A stretch of 64,000 nt of DNA, taken from assembly GCA_002396205.1 (NCBI GenBank), contig DGXB01000098.1, forward strand, positions 12,351 to 76,350. Direction: 5' to 3'. Source of the DNA: Bacteroidales bacterium UBA4243. Its GTDB lineage: Bacteria; Bacteroidota; Bacteroidia; Bacteroidales; F082. The translations under genes were made by a program, and so were the position numbers. The stretch's first letter is position 1; the number at the start of each line of letters is the position of its first letter. Below the pieces are notes generated by a model. The model saw nothing but the letters and a program-made list of their open reading frames with translations. It was not told the origin of the DNA and did no database searches. Shown piece by piece: positions 57,429-64,000 of the stretch.

Positions 57429-57527
57429 ATGAAAAAACATCGGAAAAAAAACGGATTTTGGTATGAAATTTGTATATCACAAGGTGGATTAATGACCTAT
57501 TCAAGAACAAATAAAAAGCATAATAAG

Positions 57528-58877
57528 ATGAAAGCGTTAAGACTTCTCCCAATCATTGCGCTGATTGCCTTTGCCAGCTGCTCGTCGAACCGCAACATGG
57601 CCAAAGACGACACCTACTATTCGCCTTACGGCAACACGGGGCAGATGGCCACCGGCAACGGCTCATACGTGAGTCCCAGCATCAGCAGCAACTCGGAATA
57701 CGACTACCAAGCCTACTATTCCGACAGCAAGAACTACGTCAGCAATGCCGACCCTGTCTACCAAACCACAGAAACAGTGACCGACACGAACGGCGTCGTT
57801 TACACCACCACCGAGACCTACTATGATGCCGACTTCGCCACGCGCATCAAGCGTTTCGGCACGCAGGCTTCCTCGTCGAGAGGCTACTATGACGACTACT
57901 ACACCGGTGGCGATACCTACGTTTACGTGAACAACTACGACCCGTTCTATTGGGACTATTACCCAGGCGTCTATGTGAGCTTTGGCTATCGTCCTTACTG
58001 GCGCAGCTACTACTGGGGCTGGGATCCTTTCTGGGGTCGCCCTTACTATAGCTATTGGGGTTGGGACCCTTATTGGGCTCCCGCCTATTGGCATCCCTAC
58101 CATCACCACCATCACCACCATGACTGGCATCACCATGGTGGTGGCCATCACCCTGGAGGCAACAATCACGGCGGCGGCAGTGGCTTCGGCAACTATGTGG
58201 CCAGCGTGCGCCACAGCAGCACCGGAGGCTCGATGAGCCACTTAGCCCCACACAATGGGCGCCAAGGAGCCAGCGTTGGAGGCAGCATGTCGAGCCGCCC
58301 AACCACGGCAGGCAGTAGCTCAGCTCGCGTCGGGGGCAGCAGCTCAGGACGCACCGGCACCAGTAGGCCAACCATTAGCAGACCCAATGCCAGCAGCAGA
58401 CCCTCGGCAGGCGTGAGCAGCCGCACTGGAAATGCCTCGGCAAGCCGTCCGTCAAGCTCGGCTAACGCCAGCACGGGGGGTAGCCAAAGCAGCAACCGCC
58501 AATCCTACACCTCGCCAAGCAGCAGCCGTCCATCGCGTTCCAGCTCTGAATATGTCCGTCCGCAAGGCAGCAACTCGCGCCCCTCGTCGGCTGGCACCAG
58601 CAGAAGCGGATCCAACAGTGGCAGCTATAACCGCAGCAGCTCTTCGTCGAGCGGTAGTTACAGCCGTGGCAGTTCAAGCGGGAGCTACAACCGTAGCAGC
58701 TCTTCGTCGAGAAGCAGTGGAAGCTACAACCGCAGCTCGTCAGGCTCAAGCCGCAGCTCAGGAGGCAGCTACAGCGGAGGCAGCCGTGGCTCAAGCTATA
58801 GTGGCGGTCGCAGCTCAGGTGGCGGCGGAAGCCACAGCTCGGGCGGTGGTCGTTCGGGCGGCGGTGGAAGAAGATAA
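57528..58877 (+). CDS. Low-complexity lipoprotein: aromatic, His-rich and Ser/Gly/Arg-rich segments
   Basis: A 449-residue lipoprotein of no family I recognise. MKALRLLPIIALIAFASC gives a clean lipobox (Cys18), so ATG 57528 is preferred to an in-frame ATG 33 codons upstream. Residues about 120-200 are dominated by Tyr/Trp/Asp/Pro (SYYWGWDPFWGRPYYSYWGW). A His cluster with seven consecutive histidines lies at about 195-220 and then turns Gly-rich. The last 220 residues are Ser/Gly/Arg/Asn repeats (SSGSYNRSSS-like) with underlying DNA repeats. The lipid anchor and disordered tail suggest a surface or matrix component; metal binding by the His cluster is possible. It follows the GIN lipoprotein by 99 bp. 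Confidence 0.75.
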   Translation: MKALRLLPIIALIAFASCSSNRNMAKDDTYYSPYGNTGQMATGNGSYVSPSISSNSEYDYQAYYSDSKNYVSNADPVYQTTETVTDTNGVVYTTTETYYDADFATRIKRFGTQASSSRGYYDDYYTGGDTYVYVNNYDPFYWDYYPGVYVSFGYRPYWRSYYWGWDPFWGRPYYSYWGWDPYWAPAYWHPYHHHHHHHDWHHHGGGHHPGGNNHGGGSGFGNYVASVRHSSTGGSMSHLAPHNGRQGASVGGSMSSRPTTAGSSSARVGGSSSGRTGTSRPTISRPNASSRPSAGVSSRTGNASASRPSSSANASTGGSQSSNRQSYTSPSSSRPSRSSSEYVRPQGSNSRPSSAGTSRSGSNSGSYNRSSSSSSGSYSRGSSSGSYNRSSSSSRSSGSYNRSSSGSSRSSGGSYSGGSRGSSYSGGRSSGGGGSHSSGGGRSGGGGRR

Positions 58878-58906
58878 ATTTCGGCCATCAAAGTCAATTT
58901 GAGAAT

Positions 58907-58947
58907 AAAAGACTACCTTTGCGGTCGAAAAGCAAGGTAGTCTTTTT
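58907..58947 (+). terminator. Terminator hairpin that contains the next promoter
   Basis: AAAAGACTACCTTTGC (58907-58922) pairs with GCAAGGTAGTCTTTT (from 58932), leaving one bulged T, then more Ts. It lies 30 bp after the lipoprotein stop codon. The TACCTTTG in its left arm is a perfect -7 box for the FadL-type gene. Confidence 0.88.
58914..58921 (+). promoter_or_regulatory. Bacteroidetes -7 box for the FadL-type gene, inside a terminator arm
   Basis: TACCTTTG followed by CGG, 38 nt before the ATG at 58960, lying in the ascending arm of the hairpin at 58907-58947. Confidence 0.6.
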
Positions 58948-58959
58948 TTATCAGAAGCC

Positions 58960-60402
58960 ATGAAGAGAATCCTTACCATAGCCATCACAATCGCCTTTGC
59001 CACAACGGCTTTCGCGCAGGGTGCCGACGACGCGTGCCTGTATTCACAGACTTACTACCAAGGCACGGCCAAAGCATTGGGCATGGGCAACGCCCTCGGT
59101 GCCGTGGGCGGCGACATGACCTCCATCTGCATCAACCCTGCCGGTATGGGCATCTATCGCAGCAATGAGCTTACCGCCACCTTCGATCTGCTCGACAACT
59201 TCCAGCAATCCACCTATTACGGCACTGGCAACAACGCCAACCAAATGCGACTCACCATTCCCAACATCGGTTGGGTCAGCGCCAAGCAAAGGAGCAACTA
59301 CCGTCCCCTTCGCTTCACGCAATTCGGCATCGGGCTGACGCGCACCAACGACTTCAACATCCATTCCTTCGCCAAAGGTCTCAATCCGAACAGCTCGAAA
59401 ATACACAACGAGAACTTCTTCTCACAAATTGACGGCCTCTCCCCCGACGACCTGCCCAACGATGCCTATTCCTATTGGCGCACCTACCTCATCGACGACC
59501 ATCACGACGGCCAATCCTATTACTACACGAGCAACGTCCCCGAAGGCAACGTGTGGCAATCTGCAGACAACCAATTCAAAGGGCGTTCAGAAGAATGGAG
59601 CTTCACGGGAAGTGCCAACTTTCACGATTGCCTGTTCGTTGGCCTGAGCGTCAATCTTGCCCACATCAAACGAGTGGGAACCCGCACCTTTGAGGAAAGC
59701 CGTCCCAACGACGTCAACACCGACTTCAAGAACTGGAATTATTCCGAAAGCATCAAGAGCAACGCCATGGGGTTCAACGCAAAAATCGGATTCATCTATC
59801 TTGCCAACAGTTGGTTGCGCATAGGAGGAGCCTTCCACTCGCCCACCGTCTACGGTTTCGACGAGTCGTGGCAAACCATCACCGAATCGGACTTTGTCAT
59901 GTCGGGATTTCACTCCTACACCAGCGAAGAATCCAACTACGAATACACTTTCATCAAACCATTGAAATGGGTTGGTAGCATGGCCTTCCTCATCGGCGAG
60001 CAAGGCTTGGTGAGCCTCGATGCGGAATACACCAACTTTGGTGCTGCACGCTTCAAGGCCAACGACTACGACTATGGAAACGTCAACGAAAACATCAAAG
60101 CCACCTATGGCAAGACGCTCAACCTCCGCATCGGCAGCGAATGGATGGTGGGCAACTCCTACCTCAGAATTGGCGCGGCCTACTATGGCAGCCCGTTCGG
60201 ATTGGGCCAGACCGGCGGTAGTGTCAAGACCGCTTCGTGCGGCATCAGCGTGCCCGTGTCGCAAAGCACCACTTTCGACTTCGCCTACGAGCTGGCCTAC
60301 GGCAAGTCTTTCGCCAATCTCTATGATGTCGCCGACCTCGAATCCATCACCTACAAACAGTTCAAGAACAACATAGCCGCCACGCTCAAAATGAAGTTCT
60401 AA
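58960..60402 (+). CDS. FadL/OmpP1/TodX-family outer-membrane transporter
   Basis: A 480-residue outer-membrane barrel for hydrophobic solutes such as long-chain fatty acids (family role). A signal peptide ends near AFAQ (residues 17-20). The N-terminal hatch signature is present: GTAKALGMGNALGAVGGDMT then NPAGMGIYRSNELT. Alternating aromatic strands run through to a terminal ATLKMKF with C-terminal Phe. Its leader derives from a promoter inside the preceding terminator. It converges on the zinc-ribbon gene, with a terminator at 60404-60430 between them. Confidence 0.87.
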   Translation: MKRILTIAITIAFATTAFAQGADDACLYSQTYYQGTAKALGMGNALGAVGGDMTSICINPAGMGIYRSNELTATFDLLDNFQQSTYYGTGNNANQMRLTIPNIGWVSAKQRSNYRPLRFTQFGIGLTRTNDFNIHSFAKGLNPNSSKIHNENFFSQIDGLSPDDLPNDAYSYWRTYLIDDHHDGQSYYYTSNVPEGNVWQSADNQFKGRSEEWSFTGSANFHDCLFVGLSVNLAHIKRVGTRTFEESRPNDVNTDFKNWNYSESIKSNAMGFNAKIGFIYLANSWLRIGGAFHSPTVYGFDESWQTITESDFVMSGFHSYTSEESNYEYTFIKPLKWVGSMAFLIGEQGLVSLDAEYTNFGAARFKANDYDYGNVNENIKATYGKTLNLRIGSEWMVGNSYLRIGAAYYGSPFGLGQTGGSVKTASCGISVPVSQSTTFDFAYELAYGKSFANLYDVADLESITYKQFKNNIAATLKMKF

Positions 60403-60403
60403 A

Positions 60404-60430
60404 CAAAAAAAGGCTACCCGAAGGCAGCCT
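60404..60430 (-). terminator. Terminator for the nif3-zinc-ribbon operon
   Basis: On the minus strand AGGCTGCC-TTCG-GGTAGCCT is followed by TTTTTTTG: an 8-bp stem with one G-U pair, a TTCG loop and a U-tract. It lies just past the zinc-ribbon stop codon. Confidence 0.88.
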
Positions 60431-60457
60431 CATTATCGTTTCAATTCCAGATTATCA

Positions 60458-61465
60458 TCAAGCGTTATACTGCTCGATGATGCCCTTGTCGACAAGGATA
60501 CGACCGCAATACTCGCAGACGATGATTTTCTTGTGTGTGCAGATGTCCAACTGGTGTTGGGGCGGAATACGGTTGAAGCAGCCGCCACAGGCTTCGTTAT
60601 GGATACCCACCACAGCCAAACCGTTGCGGGCGTTCTTGCGGATACGCTTGTAGGCTACCAGCAAGCGGTCTTCCACCAGTTTCTCGCACTCAGCCGAACG
60701 TTGCAGCAGTTGCTCCTCTTCCTTCTCGGTGCCTTCCACCAACGTATGCAACTCCTCTTTCTTTTCCTTCAGTGACGACTTCAACTCCGTGAGGCGCAAC
60801 TGGGCTTGGGCCACCTTGGCTGCCACATCGCCGTCCTTCGCCGTGATTTCCTTGATGCGTTTCTCCGAAAGTTGAATGTCAAGATTTTGATATTCAATCT
60901 CTTTTGTCAGCGAATCGTATTCACGGTTGTTGCGAACGTTATTTTGCTGGTCCTCATATTTCTTGATCAAGGCTTCCGTCTCCTTGATTTTGATCTTATA
61001 GTCGGAAATCTCGCGCTGATGTTTCTTGCTCTCTTCCTTGAAATTGGCGATACGGGTCTCCAAACCGGCAATCTCGTCTTCCATATCCTGGATTTCGAGG
61101 GGCAGATTGCCGCGATAGGCACGGATTTCGTCAATTTTGGAGTCGACCTGCTGCAAAGTATAGAGGGCAACCAACTTTTGTTCGACGCTCACTTCGACAG
61201 GGTCTTCCACCGGTTTGGGAGCCTCAACCACAGGAGCAGGAGCTTCTTCCTTGGGAGCTTCAACCGTCACTTCGGGAGCAGTCTCAGCCTTAGCGGCTTT
61301 CTTGGCCGGTTTTTTGGTTTCCGTTTCCTCAGCGACAGGCTCGGCGGATTCGGCCTCAGCCTTGGCTTTGGTGGTTTTCTTCGTGGTCTTCTTGGTTTCC
61401 TTAACCTCTTCTACTTCAGCAACTTCAGTCACCTCAGCGACTTCTTTTGTTTCTTTCTTAGCCAT
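60458..61465 (-). CDS. C4-type zinc-ribbon coiled-coil protein with charged N-terminal extension
   Basis: A 335-residue protein. The C-terminal 230 residues match the CdsZ/DUF164 family: long helical coiled coil (about 100-270, for example IAGLETRIANFKEESKKHQR) and a terminal zinc ribbon with CGGC and CEYCGR, preceded by IPPQHQLDICTHKKI. The first 95 residues are an unusual Glu/Val/Lys/Ala low-complexity extension (EVAEVTEVAEVEEV, KTTKKTTK, PAKKAAKAE). Family members often sit next to Nif3-like genes, as here (8 bp downstream of nif3). The cellular role is not established. Confidence 0.85.
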   Translation of the reverse strand: MAKKETKEVAEVTEVAEVEEVKETKKTTKKTTKAKAEAESAEPVAEETETKKPAKKAAKAETAPEVTVEAPKEEAPAPVVEAPKPVEDPVEVSVEQKLVALYTLQQVDSKIDEIRAYRGNLPLEIQDMEDEIAGLETRIANFKEESKKHQREISDYKIKIKETEALIKKYEDQQNNVRNNREYDSLTKEIEYQNLDIQLSEKRIKEITAKDGDVAAKVAQAQLRLTELKSSLKEKKEELHTLVEGTEKEEEQLLQRSAECEKLVEDRLLVAYKRIRKNARNGLAVVGIHNEACGGCFNRIPPQHQLDICTHKKIIVCEYCGRILVDKGIIEQYNA

Positions 61466-61473
61466 ATTGATGA

Positions 61474-62580
61474 TTACTTATTTCTTACAAAATAATGAAC
61501 CGAATTGGTCTTCGTTTCAGCGATTTCGGCTGCAAAGGTAGGAAATTTTTTCCTAATCAGCTCATATATTAATTCTTTCGTGAATTGTTCGGTCTCAAAA
61601 TGACCTCCGTCGATGAGCAACATGGCCTTTTCGGGAATGAAAAAGTCGTGGTATTTGATGTCGGCAGTGAGATAGGCATCGGCCTTTTGGCGCAGGGCTT
61701 CACCCATGAACGGACTTCCCGACCCGCCACACAACGCCACTCTCTGGATTTTTCGACCCGTCAAGGCGGAATGACGCAGACAAGGCGAACCGATGGTTTC
61801 GGCTATAAGTTCCAAGAAATCAGTTTCTTCCATCGGATTTTCAAATTCACCGATCATACCAGCACCTGCCTGCTGGAATTCGTTTTCAAGCGCAAACACA
61901 TCGTAGGCCACTTCCTCGTAGGGATGCACCTTCAGCATGGCCGCAATCACCTGATTCAAAGCATGTTTAGGCACAACCGTTTCGATGCGAACCTCATCCT
62001 CGAAATGCACCTTCCCAATTTCGCCTACATAGGGATGTGCCGTTTCGCCTGCGCGGAACGAGCCTTGGCCTTGGGCGTTGAAACTGCACGAGTCGTAGTT
62101 GCCAATGCAGCCCGCGCCTGCCTCAAACATGGCGTTGCGTACCGCATCGGCAGCCGAAAGCGGAACATAAACCACCAACTTTTTCAGATGGCCTTCCAAG
62201 GGTTGAAGGATGCGCAGATTCTTCAATCCCAAACGCTCAGCAAGGACGCGACTCACGCCCAAACAGCTGTTATCCAAGTTGGTATGCATCGAAATCATGG
62301 CAATGTCGTGCTTGATGGCCTTCATCACGGAACGTTCGATGTAGGTTTGAGGGGTCAAATGCTTCAAACCTTTGAAAATCAGCGGATGATGGCTGACGAT
62401 GACATTGCAGTTTTTGGCAATGGCCTCGTCCACAACTTCTTCCGTGATGTCCAAGCAAATCAAGGCTTTATGCGCCTCGGCGTTGAGGTCGCCCACCTGA
62501 AGGCCCGCGTTATCGTAGCTCTCTTGCCATTGCAGCGGCGCAATCTCAGTAATGCAGTTTAAAATGTCTTTTACGGTCAT
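61474..62580 (-). CDS. Nif3-like dinuclear metal centre protein (DUF34)
   Basis: A 368-residue cytosolic protein with the NIF3/YqfO fold, forming hexamers with two metals per subunit; the reaction is not firmly known. Metal-ligand motifs are IVSHHPLIFKGLKHL (about 65-79) and, at the far end, IDGGHFETEQF. A central PII/CutA-like insertion (about 135-235, LVVYVPLSAADAVRNAMFEA) is typical of the long form. ATG 62580 was chosen because MTVKDILNCITEIAPLQW is the family start. It is followed at 8 bp by the zinc-ribbon gene. A minus-strand TATTTTTG at 62674-62681 suggests a leader containing the inverted repeat at 62591-62654. Confidence 0.92.
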   Translation of the reverse strand: MTVKDILNCITEIAPLQWQESYDNAGLQVGDLNAEAHKALICLDITEEVVDEAIAKNCNVIVSHHPLIFKGLKHLTPQTYIERSVMKAIKHDIAMISMHTNLDNSCLGVSRVLAERLGLKNLRILQPLEGHLKKLVVYVPLSAADAVRNAMFEAGAGCIGNYDSCSFNAQGQGSFRAGETAHPYVGEIGKVHFEDEVRIETVVPKHALNQVIAAMLKVHPYEEVAYDVFALENEFQQAGAGMIGEFENPMEETDFLELIAETIGSPCLRHSALTGRKIQRVALCGGSGSPFMGEALRQKADAYLTADIKYHDFFIPEKAMLLIDGGHFETEQFTKELIYELIRKKFPTFAAEIAETKTNSVHYFVRNK

Positions 62581-62590
62581 AATTCTTTTG

Positions 62591-62660
62591 GCGCGAGACT
62601 TCGTGACTCGGGACACGGGACAGTCTCGCGTCGCGTGTCTCGCAGTCCCGTGTCTTTTTT
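62591..62660. repeat. Interlocking GCGAGAC/GACACGGGAC inverted repeats
   Basis: GCGAGACT (62593-62600) pairs with AGTCTCGC (62622-62629). GACACGGGAC (62612-62621) pairs with GTCCCGTGTC (62645-62654), followed by six Ts. The two stems interlock, so only one can form at a time or they form a pseudoknot-like pair. It lies in the 130-bp divergent gap between nif3 and lpxK. Confidence 0.75.
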
Positions 62661-62673
62661 CTGAAATTTGGCT

Positions 62674-62681
62674 CAAAAATA
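62674..62681 (-). promoter_or_regulatory. Bacteroidetes -7 box for nif3
   Basis: Minus-strand TATTTTTG, 93 nt before the nif3 ATG; the transcript would carry the inverted repeats at 62591-62654. Confidence 0.5.
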
Positions 62682-62693
62682 GCGAAAAATCCG

Positions 62694-62701
62694 TAATTTT
62701 G
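62694..62701 (+). promoter_or_regulatory. Bacteroidetes -7 box for lpxK
   Basis: TAATTTTG followed by ACC, 9 nt before ATG 62711. It supports this start over the much longer open frame upstream. Confidence 0.55.
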
Positions 62702-62710
62702 ACCCCCAGA

Positions 62711-63760
62711 ATGCGAATTTTACTTTTACCCATAGCGTTAATCTATCATATCATCCTGATTATCAGGCACAAACTTTATGATTGGCACATCCTGAAATCG
62801 TGGCGTTTCGATGAGCCGCTGATTTGCGTGGGCAACCTCAACCTTGGCGGGACAGGGAAATCGCCGCACACCGAATATCTAGCTCGATTGCTGAAAAATG
62901 AGTTTAGCGTGGCCATCGTCAGTCGCGGTTATGGAAGGAAAACCAAAGGATTCAAGCGGGTGGACAGCACTTGCACCTATGAAGATGTGGGCGACGAGCC
63001 GCTGCAATATTTCAAGAAATTCCCCGACGTCCGGATTGGCGTCGACGAAGACCGCGTTGAGGGTGTCGAGAAGATACTTTCGGGCTTGGGAATCAACAAA
63101 GTCATCCTCTTGGATGATGCCTTCCAGCATCGCCACATCAGACCGGGATTCAACATCTTACTCACTGAATACGAACATCTTTACACAAAAGACTTCCTCT
63201 TTCCTGCCGGCACTTTGCGCGACCTGAAGTCAGCTGCCAAACGCGCCGACTTCATCGTTGTGAGCAAGTCGCCGAAAGACTTGGACGAGAACAAGAAAAA
63301 GGAAATCATCGCCCAGCTGAAGCCGCTGCCAAGTCAAAAGGTGTTCTTTTCCTATTTGGAATACAACGACCTGCAGCCTTTGAACGCCGCTGCTGAGAAT
63401 TTTGATGCCAACGATGCAGACACTGCCTTGCTCTTCTGCGGAATCGCAAATCCCAAACCATTGATAAACAGATTGAAACAGCAATACAAGCATCTTGAAG
63501 TGATGACCTTCGCCGATCATCATGCTTTCACCGAAAACGACGTGCAAAACATTCTGGAACGTTTTGCACAACTTGAAAGCGAGAAAAAAATCATCGTCAC
63601 CACCGAAAAAGATGCCGCCCGATTGACAAATTCTCCCTATCTTTGTCAATTTGAAATCGCGCCGATGTACGATTTGCCCATCAGCGTGCGTTTTCATGAC
63701 GAAGCGAAGTTTAACGAAGAAATATTGGACTATGTACGACAAAATCAGAACCACAATTGA
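62711..63760 (+). CDS. lpxK: Tetraacyldisaccharide 4'-kinase
   Basis: Phosphorylates the lipid A disaccharide at the 4' position on the inner membrane. The 349 residues have an N-terminal membrane-associated helix (MRILLLPIALIYHIILIIR) and the P-loop-type CVGNLNLGGTGKSPHTEYLA (about 38-57). SRGYGRKTKGF, VGDEPLQYF, ILLDDAFQHRHIRPGFNILL and FPAGTLRDL follow. Late FCGIANPKPLINRL and FADHHAFTE motifs are intact. The start suits the TAATTTTG box. The purine nucleoside phosphorylase gene overlaps its end by 29 bp. Confidence 0.95.
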   Translation: MRILLLPIALIYHIILIIRHKLYDWHILKSWRFDEPLICVGNLNLGGTGKSPHTEYLARLLKNEFSVAIVSRGYGRKTKGFKRVDSTCTYEDVGDEPLQYFKKFPDVRIGVDEDRVEGVEKILSGLGINKVILLDDAFQHRHIRPGFNILLTEYEHLYTKDFLFPAGTLRDLKSAAKRADFIVVSKSPKDLDENKKKEIIAQLKPLPSQKVFFSYLEYNDLQPLNAAAENFDANDADTALLFCGIANPKPLINRLKQQYKHLEVMTFADHHAFTENDVQNILERFAQLESEKKIIVTTEKDAARLTNSPYLCQFEIAPMYDLPISVRFHDEAKFNEEILDYVRQNQNHN

Positions 63761-64000
63761 ATACATCAACCTGAAAACGAGGAACTTCAAGCCAGAAATC
63801 GGTGTCGTTCTCGGCTCCGGCCTGGGTGGTTTGGCCCAAGGCATCGCCGTGGAATACGCCATCCCCTACGCCGAGATTCCCAACTTCCCCGTCTCGACCG
63901 TGAAGGGCCACAAGGGGCAATTGCTCTTTGGCACCATCGCGGGGCGGCGCGTCGTCTCGATGCAAGGGCGCTTCCACTTCTACGAAGGCTACCCGATGAG
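63732..64000 (+). CDS. punA: Purine nucleoside phosphorylase, C-terminus cut by window edge
   Basis: Splits purine nucleosides with phosphate in purine salvage. Only 89 codons are in the window. The frame starts MYDKIRTTIEYINLKTRNFK at 63732 and contains IGVVLGSGLGGLA (phosphate-binding Ser/Gly loop) and FPVSTVKGHKGQLLFG. MQGRFHFYEGYPM, the phosphate- and nucleoside-binding His region of trimeric PNPs, follows. The rest (about 180 residues) lies beyond 64000. It overlaps lpxK by 29 bp, implying co-transcription. The assignment to the PNP/MTAP family is clear; the exact substrate preference is less so. Confidence 0.93.
   Translation, partial: MYDKIRTTIEYINLKTRNFKPEIGVVLGSGLGGLAQGIAVEYAIPYAEIPNFPVSTVKGHKGQLLFGTIAGRRVVSMQGRFHFYEGYPM

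Overview
The window reads as chromosomal DNA of a Bacteroidales bacterium, probably an uncultured gut lineage. The evidence is the recurrent Bacteroidetes -7 promoter box TAnnTTTG in front of many genes, the general lack of Shine-Dalgarno leaders, Bacteroidetes-type families (DUF3276, DUF5683, DUF2723, GIN/DUF2807, FadL-type barrels, a signal peptidase I with an extra N-terminal domain), many short lipoproteins, and gene orders common in that phylum (rel-fur-purA, rimP-nusA-infB, parA-parB-DUF5683). I cannot name a genus. Almost all of the sequence is core genome; accessory DNA is limited to about 7.1-11.3 kb, two toxin-antitoxin pairs (39.4-40.2 and 47.2-47.9 kb) and several families of intergenic repeats.

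Layout. 1-7.1 kb: lepA (cut by the left edge), rel, a Fur-family regulator, purA and an ATP-grasp protein. 7.1-11.3 kb: an accessory block with a DUF262-HNH nuclease, an EcoRI-family adenine methyltransferase with a long structured leader, and an AAA/DUF4143 ATPase whose promoter carries three 18-bp palindromes exactly 40 bp apart. 11.3-19 kb: a transglutaminase-like lipoprotein, then the rimP-nusA-infB operon and tRNA-Gln. 19.1-24.7 kb: a tight operon of a CsgG-like protein, three lipoproteins (one DUF4810, one GNA1162) and a DUF2723 glycosyltransferase. 24.7-29 kb: lgt, an ECF sigma factor with its probable anti-sigma partner, and a convergent GIN-domain/beta-barrel protein. 29-39.4 kb: a beta-mannosidase lipoprotein, CutC, a GH20 hexosaminidase, a transglutaminase-like protein and a tricorn-type S41 protease. 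39.4-48 kb: HepT-MntA, an FAH-family protein, a DnaQ-like exonuclease, DUF3276, parA-parB-DUF5683, dapB, lepB and HigBA. 48-54.6 kb: ftsK, a LolA-like protein, exbB-exbD-tonB and folC. 54.6-64 kb: mazG, a PagL-like deacylase, a GIN lipoprotein, a Ser/Gly/Arg-rich lipoprotein, a FadL-type porin, a zinc-ribbon protein with Nif3, lpxK, and the start of purine nucleoside phosphorylase (cut by the right edge).

How the genes work together. Envelope biogenesis dominates: lipoprotein maturation (lgt, lepB, a LolA-like carrier), lipid A (lpxK, PagL-like), energy transduction to the outer membrane (exbB-exbD-tonB), glycosylation (DUF2723) and a CsgG-type outer-membrane assembly. Translation and stringent control (lepA, rel, rimP-nusA-infB), chromosome segregation (parAB, ftsK) and nucleotide or cofactor metabolism (purA, folC, mazG, purine nucleoside phosphorylase) make up the rest.

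The most unusual material is non-coding: a roughly 110-bp nested inverted repeat followed by a terminator-like hairpin upstream of the methyltransferase; the 40-bp-phased palindromes; two diverged, oppositely oriented copies of a MITE-like element with CAAAAC-rich terminal inverted repeats and a compensatory base change in an internal stem; three copies of a 28-bp palindrome; and four copies of a double-hairpin repeat, three of which bracket the HNH nuclease gene. No CRISPR array, integrase, transposase or canonical parS site was recognised by eye.
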